Below the pieces are notes generated by a model. It saw only the letters and a program-made list of their open reading frames with translations, did not search any database and was not told the origin of the DNA. The position numbers were made by a program, and so were the translations under genes. A DNA stretch of 64,000 bases. Source: Roseibium album. GTDB lineage: Bacteria; Pseudomonadota; Alphaproteobacteria; Rhizobiales; Stappiaceae. Of this stretch, positions 7,454-16,310 are shown piece after piece. The stretch lies in contig NZ_CXWE01000015.1 of the NCBI RefSeq assembly GCF_001404515.1, positions 21,311 to 85,310 of the forward strand. The letters are read 5' to 3'. Every line of letters begins with the position of its first letter. Within the stretch, counting starts at the first letter, position 1.

Positions 7454-9364
7454 ATGACCAGTTTAGTTCTCGACAGTTTTTACCAGCCGGCCGAAACCCT
7501 TAAGGATGCCCGTCTCGAACTTGCACTGACCAATGTCGGCTCAAAGCCGCTCAAAGCCTTCTCTCTCGCCTATACCGCACTAACCCGTGCCAGCGCGGAA
7601 GCTGTTCTTGAAAATGCGGATAGCTTCAGGCGCGTCGCGAACTTCCATGAAATCGCACCTGTCAAAGGGTTGGAGCTGCAGCCGGGAGAAAGCTGGCGGT
7701 TTGCCATCAAGGGACTGGTCAATCCCGCAAGACATCGGCTCGATGGTCCCAAGTCCGGATATGTCACTGCAAACGGCAACATCATGGAAGTCCAGTGTAC
7801 TGACCTGAAGGCCCCGGTGGAACTGATCACTGGCGACCGAAAGATCCTTCCCGACGGACGGGCAACGGATCCGCTGCACATCGTGCCCTGGCCTCAATCT
7901 GTTGAAATCGATGCGTATCGGGATGATGTGTCCGGTTTTCACATCGCGACCACGACACCAGAGGACCTGGCGGCAGCCTCCAGGATAAATGCCCTCTCCG
8001 CCCGCCTGTTTTCAAATGCACCCCTTCCGTTCCTTTTCACGGAATCCTCGAACCTGTTGACGCTGGAATTTCATGAAGATCCGCGACTGGCAAATGATGG
8101 CTACACCCTGGACTGGTCAGCTCGATCCGTCACACTTCGCCATGGCGGTGCCGTCGGACGCGACTACGGCCTGACAGTGCTGGCTCAAATCTCCTATGGC
8201 GTCTACTGCGCGCCGGAGCGCTTCAAGTTTCCGATGACGGGAACAATTGCCGACGCACCGCGCTTTGCCTGGCGTGGCACGCATCTGGATGTCTCGCGCC
8301 ACTTCAGAGACGCCAAAGACGTGAAGCGGTTGCTGGATATCCTTGCCTGGTGCCGGATGAATGTCTTTCAGTGGCATCTGACTGACGATGAAGGCTGGCG
8401 CCTGGAAATCAGGGCCTATCCGGAGCTGACCACGAAAGGATCACGGCGTGGTCCGGGAACCATGCAGGAGTCGCAACTCGGATTTGCTTCTGAAAGCTAT
8501 GGCGGATTTTATACGCAGGAAGACGTGCGAGAAGTTGTGGCGCATGCTGCCGGTCTCAACATTGATGTCCTTCCCGAAATCGATATCCCCGGCCATTGCA
8601 CGGCGGTCCTGAAAACCTACCCCTACATGGCGGACCAGGCCGAACCTCCGGAGAGCTATCACTCCATTCAGGGCTACCCCAACAATGCGCTCAATCCGGC
8701 TATGGACGAGACCTATGGTTTTCTTGAAAAGGTCTTTGCTGAAATGGCGGACCTGTTTCCCTTCGAGTTTGTCCACATCGGCGGGGATGAGGTCGACGAC
8801 AGGTCCTGGCTGTCGTCACCGAAAGTGCAACGCCTCATGGAAGAGCGCGGCCTCGGAGACACCATGGAAGTGCAGGCCTATTTTATGGGCCGGGTCAGGG
8901 GCATTTTGAAAAGTCTCGGAAAGAACCTGGCCGGCTGGGACGAAGTCTCCCATGGTGGTGGCATCGACCCCGATGGCGTCCTGCTGATGGCGTGGCAGAA
9001 ACAGGAAGTGACAAGAGAGCTCATCGAACAGGGCTACGAGGTCATCTGCACGCCGGGACAGAATTACTACATGGACATGGTTCAGGGTACTTGCTGGCAG
9101 GAACCGGGTGCAAGCTGGGCCGGAGTTGCAACACCCGAGGAAACATATGCCTATGAACCCGCAGCCGGACTTTCCAGCGCAGGCAAGGATCTTCTCCGCG
9201 GCGTCCAGGCCTGCATCTGGTGCGAACACATGACGAGCAATGAAATCTTCAATCACATGGTTTTTCCGAGGCTCTTTGCGGTCGCCGAAGCCGGTTGGAC
9301 GCAGCCCGAACACAAGGACTGGCAACGGTTTGCATACCAGAGTGCACTGTTTCCTGCGCTTTGA
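7454..9364 (+). CDS. glycoside hydrolase family 20 beta-N-acetylhexosaminidase
   Basis: 636 residues. An N-terminal GH20b-type domain is followed by the catalytic barrel, which begins near FAWRGTHLDVSRHF. The catalytic Asp-Glu pair is in HIGGDEV (D445, E446); E446 is the acid and D445 assists the substrate N-acetyl group. Other conserved segments are WHLTDDEGW and EIDIPGHCTAVL. It releases terminal GlcNAc or GalNAc from chitooligosaccharides or glycans. I see no clear signal peptide at MTSLVLDSFYQP, so it may act in the cytoplasm on imported oligosaccharides. It is co-transcribed with the SDR before it and the MlrC-family gene after it. Confidence 0.93.
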   Translation: MTSLVLDSFYQPAETLKDARLELALTNVGSKPLKAFSLAYTALTRASAEAVLENADSFRRVANFHEIAPVKGLELQPGESWRFAIKGLVNPARHRLDGPKSGYVTANGNIMEVQCTDLKAPVELITGDRKILPDGRATDPLHIVPWPQSVEIDAYRDDVSGFHIATTTPEDLAAASRINALSARLFSNAPLPFLFTESSNLLTLEFHEDPRLANDGYTLDWSARSVTLRHGGAVGRDYGLTVLAQISYGVYCAPERFKFPMTGTIADAPRFAWRGTHLDVSRHFRDAKDVKRLLDILAWCRMNVFQWHLTDDEGWRLEIRAYPELTTKGSRRGPGTMQESQLGFASESYGGFYTQEDVREVVAHAAGLNIDVLPEIDIPGHCTAVLKTYPYMADQAEPPESYHSIQGYPNNALNPAMDETYGFLEKVFAEMADLFPFEFVHIGGDEVDDRSWLSSPKVQRLMEERGLGDTMEVQAYFMGRVRGILKSLGKNLAGWDEVSHGGGIDPDGVLLMAWQKQEVTRELIEQGYEVICTPGQNYYMDMVQGTCWQEPGASWAGVATPEETYAYEPAAGLSSAGKDLLRGVQACIWCEHMTSNEIFNHMVFPRLFAVAEAGWTQPEHKDWQRFAYQSALFPAL

Positions 9365-9385
9365 ATGCAAACGGGAGACCGGACG

Positions 9386-10825
9386 ATGAAGATAGCCGTC
9401 GGGGGCATTCACACCGAGTGCAGCACCTATTCTCCGCTGCACCAGGAAGTCGAAGACTTTGACGTCGTCAGAGGCACCCAACTGCTTGAGCACGCAGGAC
9501 TGGGCAAGGAACGTTTTCCCGATGCCACCTTCTGTCCCCTGTTTCACGCCCGTTCGATCCCGGGCGGGCCTGTGTCCACCGGCTGCTACCTGACTTTCAA
9601 ATCCGGGTTTCTGGCAGAGCTGCAGGCGTCCCTTCCCGTCGATGGCGTGTTGCTGATCATGCACGGTGCGATGCATGTGCCCGATATCGGCGACCCGGAG
9701 GGCGACTGGATCTCCGCGGTGCGGGAAGTCGTCGGACCGGAAGTGCCAATTGCCGTCAGCTATGACCTGCACGGAAATGTCACTCAGAAGATCATCGATC
9801 AGATCGACATTTTCTGTGCCTATAGAACCGCGCCGCATATCGATGTCAGGGAAACCCATTTGCGTGCCGCAGACAACCTAGTTGACCAGCTCGCAGGCGG
9901 ACCTCGAAGAACTGTTGTCTGGGCAGCCATACCGGTTCTTCTTCCCGGAGAACGAACCAGTACGGAAGACGAGCCGGTAAAATCGATCTACCGGGAGCTT
10001 CCGCGCTACGACACGCAACAAGCCATCGCCGACGCAAATCTGATGATCGGATACGTCTGGGCCGACACCCGCAGGGCAACGGCTGCCGCCGTCGTAACAG
10101 GAACTGAAGCCGACAAGGCGGCTTTGGTCGCACAGGAGATCGCAGCCAGGTACTGGGCGGCACGAAATGATCTTGATTTTGGTGTTCCGACAATGCCGTT
10201 GCCTGATTGCCTGGACGACGCCGACCGTGCGGAAACTTTTCCCTTCATACTGGCCGACAGCGGAGACAATCCGACAGGCGGCGGCGTAGGCGATCGCACC
10301 GATATCCTCAAGGCCTGGCTGGACCGTGGATTGACCGGGGCTGTCTTTGCGGGGATTGCTGACCCCGGCGCCACCGTGAAGGCCTGGGAAGCGTTCGAAG
10401 GCGATGTCCTCAGCCTGGATATCGGCGGCTCATTCGGCAGCGATTGCCCGCGATTGACGATCAGCGCGGTCGTCGGAAAAAAGGTGGGTACAAAACCCGG
10501 TCGAAACAGGGAGGTGCTGATCCATGTTTCCGAAAACTCAGTCATCCTGACGGAACGCCGTCGTCCGTTTCACAACATTGTCGATTTGACGCGGTTCGGC
10601 ATCGATCCGGCGTTGACCAGATACCTGATTGTCAAGTCCGGCTATCTGTCACCTGAACTTGCCCCGCTGGCCAACCCCGCCCGCATGGCGCTCACCGACG
10701 GAGCAGTCAACCAGGACATTTCCGCATTGAAAAACGAAAACAGGATCAATCCGACATATCCTTTCCAGACCAACTTCGACTGGCATCCAAAGTCACTGTT
10801 TTCAAGGCGTCTCATTGTGAAATAG
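9386..10825 (+). CDS. M81 family (MlrC-like) metallopeptidase, second copy
   Basis: About 479 residues starting at ATG 9386, with GGGAG 8 bases upstream; the in-frame ATG at 9365 has no ribosome site. MKIAVGGIHTECSTYSP, IMHGAMHV, the D-x-H of SYDLHGNVT, PHIDVRETH and DNPTGGGVGD reproduce the same conserved M81 blocks as the gene at 3270-4787. The two proteins are clearly divergent paralogues rather than a recent duplication. It is the last gene of the RidA-RpiR-SDR-GH20 operon. A role in hydrolysing an amide-linked sugar or peptide is inference from context. Confidence 0.88.
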   Translation: MKIAVGGIHTECSTYSPLHQEVEDFDVVRGTQLLEHAGLGKERFPDATFCPLFHARSIPGGPVSTGCYLTFKSGFLAELQASLPVDGVLLIMHGAMHVPDIGDPEGDWISAVREVVGPEVPIAVSYDLHGNVTQKIIDQIDIFCAYRTAPHIDVRETHLRAADNLVDQLAGGPRRTVVWAAIPVLLPGERTSTEDEPVKSIYRELPRYDTQQAIADANLMIGYVWADTRRATAAAVVTGTEADKAALVAQEIAARYWAARNDLDFGVPTMPLPDCLDDADRAETFPFILADSGDNPTGGGVGDRTDILKAWLDRGLTGAVFAGIADPGATVKAWEAFEGDVLSLDIGGSFGSDCPRLTISAVVGKKVGTKPGRNREVLIHVSENSVILTERRRPFHNIVDLTRFGIDPALTRYLIVKSGYLSPELAPLANPARMALTDGAVNQDISALKNENRINPTYPFQTNFDWHPKSLFSRRLIVK

Positions 10826-10852
10826 GCACGGTGCAGGGTCTGTGGCCGGGAT

Positions 10853-11123
10853 CTATTGATTGATCCGGAACAAGACTGCAGCAGCAAGGGACATGGCTGA
10901 CATGAAGGTGCGGGCAAAGCGGTCAAGTCGGGTTTCGAGAGCCCGCCAGTTCTTCGGTATCGCGAGCACGTTTTGAGTTTATGACGCTGCTTGTGCAGCA
11001 TCCTTGATTTGTGCTTGGCGCTGTCCGGTTTGATCCTGGCAGGATGCGGGCATTGATCTTGCGGGCACTCAAACCGATCCGGAACGCTTGGTTGCCGTCA
11101 TCTTTATTGCCAACCTGGATCAT
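10853..11123 (-). pseudogene. decayed IS5-family transposase, 3' part only
   Basis: No intact gene occupies 10826-11220. Reading the minus strand in all three frames gives the end of an IS5-type transposase in pieces: ARKINARILPGSNR in one frame, LHKQRHKLKT in a second, and NWRALETRLDRFARTF with a final SAMSLAAAVLFRINQ before a stop in a third. These follow the order of the usual DDE C-terminal blocks (PGRSNRK, YKQRHKIENMF, WRRIATRYDR). At least two frameshifts separate them. The 5' half of the element is gone and I could not see terminal inverted repeats or a target duplication. Confidence 0.7.
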
Positions 11124-11220
11124 GGCGCTCGGCAGGCCGGTAAGATCAGCTCGGCTCCCACAAGATCCGGTGGCCGGCCTTCGATCAGGCAGAGAACAGG
11201 CCTTCGCTGTGGGCGAACAA

Positions 11221-12129
11221 TCACGTCGCTATGGACGCTGCCGCCGTCGGTGGGGTGTGTTGGGCATCGCTCCATTGCCTCGGAGACCGACCGTAAATGC
11301 GTTTGAATTCCCGGCTGAACTGAGATGCGCTCAGGTATCCCACTTCCATGGCTGCCTCACTCACGGTCATGCCCCCGGAAATTTTCATTGCGGCGTTGTT
11401 GAGACGCATCGACTTCACGAACTGGATGGGTGACATCGTCGTTGCCTGTTTGAACTTGCGGTGAAACACGGCACGGCTCATGCCCGCGCGTTTGGCCATT
11501 TCGTCTATGGAGATCGGCGCGTTCAAATTTGCTGAAACATGCGCAATGGATCGCGCGATTGTATTGCCGACACCAAATGCCTGTCTTGCAAAACGTCCTG
11601 CCTCGCCTTTCAGGACAGCATAATAAAGTTCTCTCAGCCGAGTGTCCCCAAGCACAGCCGTATCCGTTTCACTATCGCCCAATTCCAGCAGCCGAAACAG
11701 CGCGTCCGAGAAGGCCCCATCCCAACCAGCGAGCCTGATCCCGAACGAATTCGGGCTCCCCTTGGCAGTCGGAATTACGCCACCTGCGTTTTCCATTTCG
11801 ATGGCAAGTTCGCTCATCACGCGCGGATTCAAGGAGATGAAAACACCGAAGAGAGGATTTTGCGCGGACGCTGCTGGTGTTCCTGCCGTCACCGGCATGG
11901 ACGTGGGACAACACAGATATTGGGTGTTGTCATAGACGTACCGCTTGCCGTCCAGCACGGCTTCTTTGCTCCCGCTCGCGATGGCCACGATACAGGGTTC
12001 ATAGACCGCAGGAGCACAAGGCACCGGCTGTGTTGCGCGGAACAGCTTCACACCCGTCACACCGGTTTCCACGAGGCCGTCATCGTGGATTCTACCTTCG
12101 ATGAGTTGCCTGACCTGTTCTTGTTTCAT
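11221..12129 (-). CDS. AraC family transcriptional regulator
   Basis: 302 residues. The N-terminal half (about 1-180) is the AraC_N cupin-like ligand domain seen in regulators placed next to oxidoreductases. The C-terminal half has the double helix-turn-helix with IDEMAKRAGMSRAVFHRKFKQ and VGYLSASQFSREFKRIYG. It is divergent from the SDR gene at 12299 with a 169-bp shared promoter region, so it probably activates that gene. The start ATG at 12129 has only a weak ribosome site. An IS5 remnant lies immediately beyond its 3' end. Confidence 0.92.
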   Translation of the reverse strand: MKQEQVRQLIEGRIHDDGLVETGVTGVKLFRATQPVPCAPAVYEPCIVAIASGSKEAVLDGKRYVYDNTQYLCCPTSMPVTAGTPAASAQNPLFGVFISLNPRVMSELAIEMENAGGVIPTAKGSPNSFGIRLAGWDGAFSDALFRLLELGDSETDTAVLGDTRLRELYYAVLKGEAGRFARQAFGVGNTIARSIAHVSANLNAPISIDEMAKRAGMSRAVFHRKFKQATTMSPIQFVKSMRLNNAAMKISGGMTVSEAAMEVGYLSASQFSREFKRIYGRSPRQWSDAQHTPPTAAASIAT

Positions 12130-12298
12130 GCGGCCAGGTTAGTTCTTCAATGTCTATTCTCGCAACTGGTTTGATACAATTAGGCAATAATTCGCGACAA
12201 TTTCGTCTGTTTTTGCTCCAAACAGAGAGTTATCTACAGTTTCAAGGCAGAGCCGCACATCGCTCGATACCTCAGTCGACGGCAACAGGAACAGGAAG

Positions 12299-13246
12299 AT
12301 GGCAGACACCCAATTCGGCCCAGATGGCTGGACGCCCGGACGCCTCGGCTCACTTGCCGGAAAGACCTACCTGATTACCGGAGCCAATGCCGGTGCAGGA
12401 TTTCAGGCATCGCGGATCCTCTTGTCGAAGGGCGCAAAGGTGGTCATGCTCAACCGCAGCACCGGAAAATCGATCGACGCTATCGATGAACTGAAAAAGG
12501 AATTCGGCGCAGCCGCCGACGTGAGCTTTGTCCGCATGGACCTGGCCGAGCTTGCAAGCGTGCGCGAAGCCGCAGCACAAGTGTTGAGGACTGTCCCACA
12601 GGTAGACGCACTGATCTGTAACGCCGCGATTGCGCAGGTGCCCAAACAGAAGCTCACCAAGGACGGCTTCGAAAGCCAGCTTGGCACCAACCACTACGGA
12701 CATTTCCTCTTGTGCGGAATGCTCTTCAGTCGCATCGAAGACAGCAAAGGGAGGATCGTCGTCGTTGCCAGCCTTGGCTACAAGATGGGGGTAAGGACAA
12801 TCCAGTTCGACGACATGAACTGGGACAAGAACTATCGCGCCAATTCGGCTTACAGCCAAAGCAAGCTGGCACAGATGATGTTTGCATTTGAACTGCAAGA
12901 CCGGGTCAAGGCGGCAGACAAAAACGTCGAGGTTTATGTCTGCCATCCCGGGTCATCCGCAACGTCGCTCATCAAAACCAGCGGCAGCCTCGCCTCCAGA
13001 ACCCTGTTTGGGCTCATGTCGTTGTCGCCATTGGTTCAATCGGCTGAAAAAGGTGCCTATCCGGAGGTGATGTGCGCCACCGAGGATGGCCTGGAGCAGC
13101 GGGCACTCTACGGCCCAACGGGTCGCATGGAGTGGGTCGGTCCGGTTGGCAAAGGCACGCTGGAACCCTATGCCTGCGACAAGTCCGTAATGGCAAGGCT
13201 CTGGCTCAGGTCAGAGAATGAAACAGGGTTCAGTTGGTGCTTGTGA
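12299..13246 (+). CDS. SDR oxidoreductase, retinol dehydrogenase / protochlorophyllide reductase-like
   Basis: 315 residues, an extended short-chain dehydrogenase. The cofactor motif is TGANAGAGFQ, NAAIAQ replaces the usual NNAG, and the catalytic Tyr/Lys is in YSQSKLAQ, followed by a longer C-terminal substrate domain. Length and sequence style match WW-oxidoreductase/retinol dehydrogenase-like SDRs common in bacteria, whose natural substrates are mostly unknown aldehydes or ketones. The purine-rich AGGAACAGGAAG stretch precedes the start. The divergent AraC regulator probably controls it. It stands alone; 207 bases separate it from the next gene. Confidence 0.88.
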   Translation: MADTQFGPDGWTPGRLGSLAGKTYLITGANAGAGFQASRILLSKGAKVVMLNRSTGKSIDAIDELKKEFGAAADVSFVRMDLAELASVREAAAQVLRTVPQVDALICNAAIAQVPKQKLTKDGFESQLGTNHYGHFLLCGMLFSRIEDSKGRIVVVASLGYKMGVRTIQFDDMNWDKNYRANSAYSQSKLAQMMFAFELQDRVKAADKNVEVYVCHPGSSATSLIKTSGSLASRTLFGLMSLSPLVQSAEKGAYPEVMCATEDGLEQRALYGPTGRMEWVGPVGKGTLEPYACDKSVMARLWLRSENETGFSWCL

Positions 13247-13366
13247 GCGAAAGACGGGCAACGATCTGCCGGCATTTGATGTTCTTGTTTGGCTTGGGGC
13301 CTTCCCTGTGAATTTTCCCGGTCGAATAGTGATATCAGTGGCTGACTTTTGCCTGCAAACTGGTGT

Positions 13367-13382
13367 ATGTTTACGTTAACAT
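13367..13382. promoter_or_regulatory. LacI-type operator O3
   Basis: ATGTTTACGTTAACAT is a 16-bp inverted repeat with 7 of 8 paired positions and a central CG. It differs from the two operators beside the LacI gene (20537-20552 and 20650-20665) at only two or three positions. It ends 71 bases before the start of the SDR gene at 13454, a suitable place for a repressor. It therefore links this gene to the rhamnose-type regulon 7 kb away. Confidence 0.75.
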
Positions 13383-13453
13383 CGGAGAGGTTGACGTGAC
13401 GAGAATTCAGATGGTTCACATCTCGTTCGCGATGGCCAAACGCAAGGATCGGA

Positions 13454-14218
13454 ATGATGCGGCTGAAGTCCAAACGAGTTGTCGTCACGGGAGGATCTTC
13501 CGGTATTGGCAGAGCGGTATGCGAACTGTTTGCCCGTGAAGGTGCAGAGCTTGTAATTGGGGATATCGACGACGTCGGTGGCGCGCAAACAATGGCCTCA
13601 ATTGACAGAGATGGCGGCAAGGCCAGTTTTCGAAAAACCGATATTTCGAACGAAGATGATGTCCGGCTGCTTGTAGAATTTGCCGAGGGCGAACTGGGTG
13701 GCATCGACATCGTGATGAACAACGCGGCGGCGTTCGTATTCGGCAAGGTGGAAGACGTCACCAGGGCAGACTGGGACAAGGTGATGGGAGTGAATGTTAT
13801 CGGTTCGGCGAATGTCGTGCGTTTCGCACTGCCTCACCTCAAAAAGTCAAATGCAGGCGCGGTCGTAAACATGGCCTCGGTCAGCAGCTTTGTCGCCGCT
13901 CCTGCCTTCGTTCCCTATAACGCGTCGAAGGGCGCGCTGTTGCAACTGACACGGTCGCTGGCAATGGACCTGGCGGCTGACGGTATTCGTGTCAATTGCG
14001 TCTGTCCGGGTGCCATCTACACGCCCGCAACGGAAAAACATTTCGAATTTACTGGTCAGGACCGGGGCGAATTTTTCGAGCAGGAGGCCAATGAAAGTTT
14101 CCTGAAGCGGTTCGGAACGCCTGAAGAAGTCGCCTTCGCAGCCTTGTTTCTTGCCTCAGACGAAGCCTCCTTCATCACCGGGGCGCATCTCGTCGTAGAC
14201 GGAGGGGCGACCGTTTGA
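13454..14218 (+). CDS. SDR dehydrogenase of the rhamnose-type locus
   Basis: 254 residues, a classical SDR: TGGSSGIGRAV cofactor site, NNAAAF, S-x12-YNASK catalytic residues and the C-terminal VVDGG. AAGGA lies 6 bases before the ATG at 13454. It is preceded by operator O3 and converges on the leftward sugar operon with only 5 bases between stops. In the non-phosphorylated rhamnose pathway two SDRs act, L-rhamnose 1-dehydrogenase and L-2-keto-3-deoxyrhamnonate 4-dehydrogenase. This one is a good candidate for one of these steps, by context rather than by diagnostic residues. Confidence 0.88.
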   Translation: MMRLKSKRVVVTGGSSGIGRAVCELFAREGAELVIGDIDDVGGAQTMASIDRDGGKASFRKTDISNEDDVRLLVEFAEGELGGIDIVMNNAAAFVFGKVEDVTRADWDKVMGVNVIGSANVVRFALPHLKKSNAGAVVNMASVSSFVAAPAFVPYNASKGALLQLTRSLAMDLAADGIRVNCVCPGAIYTPATEKHFEFTGQDRGEFFEQEANESFLKRFGTPEEVAFAALFLASDEASFITGAHLVVDGGATV

Positions 14219-14223
14219 ACGGA

Positions 14224-14541
14224 TCACTCTTCCATGCGCCAGATCAGGGGCAGCAGGAAGGGGAAATTCGTCGACGGATCGACTTCAACCTTCATGATGG
14301 GAGCCATGTATTCATCCCATCTCCGGTTTGCTTCACCATCGTTCAACATTCGGATTGACCGTTCAAGGTCGTCGGTCTCGAAGTAGCCGACAAGGGTCAG
14401 GCCATGGCGAAAGATCGAATAGTTTCGTATTCCGGCGGCGCGGGTTTCCGAAACGACTTCCGGCCAGACCTCGTCATGCCGTTTTTGGTATTCGTCCTCG
14501 TATCCGGGCCGAAGCTCCAATATCCAGGCGTGTTGTGACAT
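14224..14541 (-). CDS. rhaM: L-rhamnose mutarotase family protein
   Basis: 105 residues, the normal size for RhaM/YiiL. The sequence follows the family throughout: WILELRPGYEDEYQKRHDEVWPE near the N-terminus (written here as WILELRPGYE then YQKRHDEVWPE), GIRNYSIFRHG, LVGYFE and the C-terminal LPLIWRMEE. The dimeric ferredoxin-like enzyme interconverts alpha and beta anomers of L-rhamnose. It is the last gene of the leftward sugar operon, 30 bases after the TIM-barrel gene. This gene gives the strongest single hint that the locus handles rhamnose or a similar 6-deoxyhexose. Confidence 0.9.
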   Translation of the reverse strand: MSQHAWILELRPGYEDEYQKRHDEVWPEVVSETRAAGIRNYSIFRHGLTLVGYFETDDLERSIRMLNDGEANRRWDEYMAPIMKVEVDPSTNFPFLLPLIWRMEE

Positions 14542-14571
14542 GATTTGCTCCTGAGCGGATGCGTGTGCGGT

Positions 14572-15384
14572 TCATCCGGTCCATGCACGAAAACAGTCGC
14601 GCATCTTCACCGTTTCCGACAGCACGTCGTCGAATTGGGAATTGGTGCCGGCTTCGTGTTCATATTCTATCGTCACCCAACCATCGTACCCGCTGTCGCG
14701 GAGCGTTCCGAAAAGACCGGGGAAGTCGATGATGCCTTCTTCCATCTTCGACTGGATCAAACCGGGTCTTGCCTGGCGGACGTGCACATGACCGGCGATA
14801 CTTGCAAGCGGCTCGATATCCGTCTGACAAAATCCCATGGCAATGAAATGGGATAGATCCAGAACAATGTTCAGGCCCGGAACCCGATGAACGAGTTCCT
14901 GCGTTATGTCGGGCGAATTCAGGATACTGCCGAGATGCGGCTCGATCAGAACGGCGGTTTCATTCCTCTGCCCTGCTTCGACCAACGGCTTCAGTGCCTC
15001 CGCCGATGCGTCGATCGCCTGCGAACGACTTTGACCCGGATTGATCATGCCGGGAAGCACAAAGACCGACGGAATTGACGCCGCCCGGGCAAATTTCAGC
15101 ACCGACCTCATATCCGCCAGGTGTTGCGGATCGCGGACACGCGCAAGATTTCGATCTTCGAGATCTTCGCCGAAAAGATGGAACAGGTTGACCGGTTGAA
15201 CGGGAAGCGAAGCCGATACTTCCGTGCCATACGCTTCCGGATCCGCCAACACCCGGTTCTTGTCGAGGGACGGTTTGAAAAAGTAACCGAGGTCGATTGC
15301 CTCAATTCCAAGCGCCCGGACGACCTCCGTCGCCTCAGCCAATGTCAGATGCGGAAATGACCAGCTTGATACGCTCAGTTTCAT
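14572..15384 (-). CDS. sugar phosphate isomerase/epimerase (xylose isomerase-like TIM barrel)
   Basis: 270 residues forming an AP endonuclease family 2 barrel. Candidate metal ligands are the Glu in LIEPHLG, the Asp in VLDLSHF, the His of HVHVRQ and the Glu of TIEYEH. Members of this family isomerise or epimerise sugars, inosose or keto acids with a divalent metal. It sits between an SDR gene and the mutarotase gene. A 154-bp noncoding gap precedes it, long for an operon. The exact step is unknown; it could epimerise the sugar acid or process the ketodeoxy product. Confidence 0.85.
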   Translation of the reverse strand: MKLSVSSWSFPHLTLAEATEVVRALGIEAIDLGYFFKPSLDKNRVLADPEAYGTEVSASLPVQPVNLFHLFGEDLEDRNLARVRDPQHLADMRSVLKFARAASIPSVFVLPGMINPGQSRSQAIDASAEALKPLVEAGQRNETAVLIEPHLGSILNSPDITQELVHRVPGLNIVLDLSHFIAMGFCQTDIEPLASIAGHVHVRQARPGLIQSKMEEGIIDFPGLFGTLRDSGYDGWVTIEYEHEAGTNSQFDDVLSETVKMRDCFRAWTG

Positions 15385-15473
15385 CTTGCTTCTCCACGGG
15401 GGTCAACCGGTGCCCGGAAACTTTCAGTGTTGATGAGCCCCGGAAACCGACATCCGATTTCACGGAGCCCCGG

Positions 15474-15490
15474 CTCACGCCACTCGTGAG
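15474..15490. other. small hairpin in a 154-bp gap within the sugar operon
   Basis: CTCACG at 15474-15479 pairs with CGTGAG at 15485-15490 around a 5-nt loop, inside the noncoding gap 15385-15538. The same gap holds the 9-mer GAGCCCCGG twice. It may mark an internal processing point or a weak promoter; no further gene is seen here. Confidence 0.35.
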
Positions 15491-15538
15491 GGCGCAGACA
15501 ATTCAGGGGAGTATTCCTGCGCCGAAGACAAAAGGGCG

Positions 15539-16285
15539 TCAGTAGGTTGCCCGGCCTCCTGAAAGATCGAAGACACCAGCCGTGGTAAAGCTGTTCTCGG
15601 ACGAGGCCAGCCAGGCAATCATGTGTGCAGCTTCTTCCACTTCCAGAAAACGGCCCCGTGGGATTTTCGACAACATGTAGTCGATGTGTTCCTGTGACAT
15701 CTGGTCGAAGATGCGGGTGCGCGCGGCGGCGGGTGTAACGCAATTCACTGCAATGTTGCCACCGGCAAGTTCCTTGCCGAGCGACTTTGTGAAGCCGATC
15801 ACACCGGCCTTGGACGATGAATAGGCTGCAGCATTCGGGTTGCCTTCCTTGCCCGCCACGGACGCTATGTTGACGATGCGTCCGTAGTCACGCGCCTGCA
15901 TGTCGGGAACGGCAACCTTGTTCACATGAAAAGTGCCCAGGAGATTGACCGCAACGATGTCGTGAAATTCCTTCACGCAATAGTCGGCGACCGGACTGTT
16001 GGAACCGGCGATGCCGGCAGAATTCACAACGATATCCACCGGTCCCAGTTTGTTTCTGGTCTGCGCGTAGGCAGCTTCGACGCTCTCCCAGTCGGCGATG
16101 TTCACCGATACTGCCTGGGCGCCTTCGCCCAGCGAATGCGCCGCCTTGACGGCAAGGTCTTGGTCCATGTCCCAGATGGCGACACGAGCACCGCCCTCCG
16201 CCAGGGTTTTCGCCACGGCCCAACCAATCCCCTGTGCGCCACCGGTTACAATCGCAACGCGCTGATTGAAATCGTATCTGTTCAT
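15539..16285 (-). CDS. SDR dehydrogenase, probable 2-keto-3-deoxy sugar acid dehydrogenase
   Basis: About 248 residues from ATG at 16285 (MNRYDFNQRVAIVTGG); ACGGGA lies upstream. The open frame extends to a TTG at 16321 inside the upstream gene, which is less likely. It has the SDR motifs TGGAQGIG, NSAGIAG and YSSSKAG, and a C-terminal FDLSGGRATY. It follows the rhamnonate dehydratase-like gene by 25 bases. In pathways with that dehydratase, an SDR oxidises the 2-keto-3-deoxy acid at C4, so this is the natural candidate for that step. A 1-dehydrogenase role cannot be excluded. Confidence 0.87.
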   Translation of the reverse strand: MNRYDFNQRVAIVTGGAQGIGWAVAKTLAEGGARVAIWDMDQDLAVKAAHSLGEGAQAVSVNIADWESVEAAYAQTRNKLGPVDIVVNSAGIAGSNSPVADYCVKEFHDIVAVNLLGTFHVNKVAVPDMQARDYGRIVNIASVAGKEGNPNAAAYSSSKAGVIGFTKSLGKELAGGNIAVNCVTPAAARTRIFDQMSQEHIDYMLSKIPRGRFLEVEEAAHMIAWLASSENSFTTAGVFDLSGGRATY

Positions 16286-16310
16286 CCCAACTGATCCCGT
16301 TTGATGCCGG

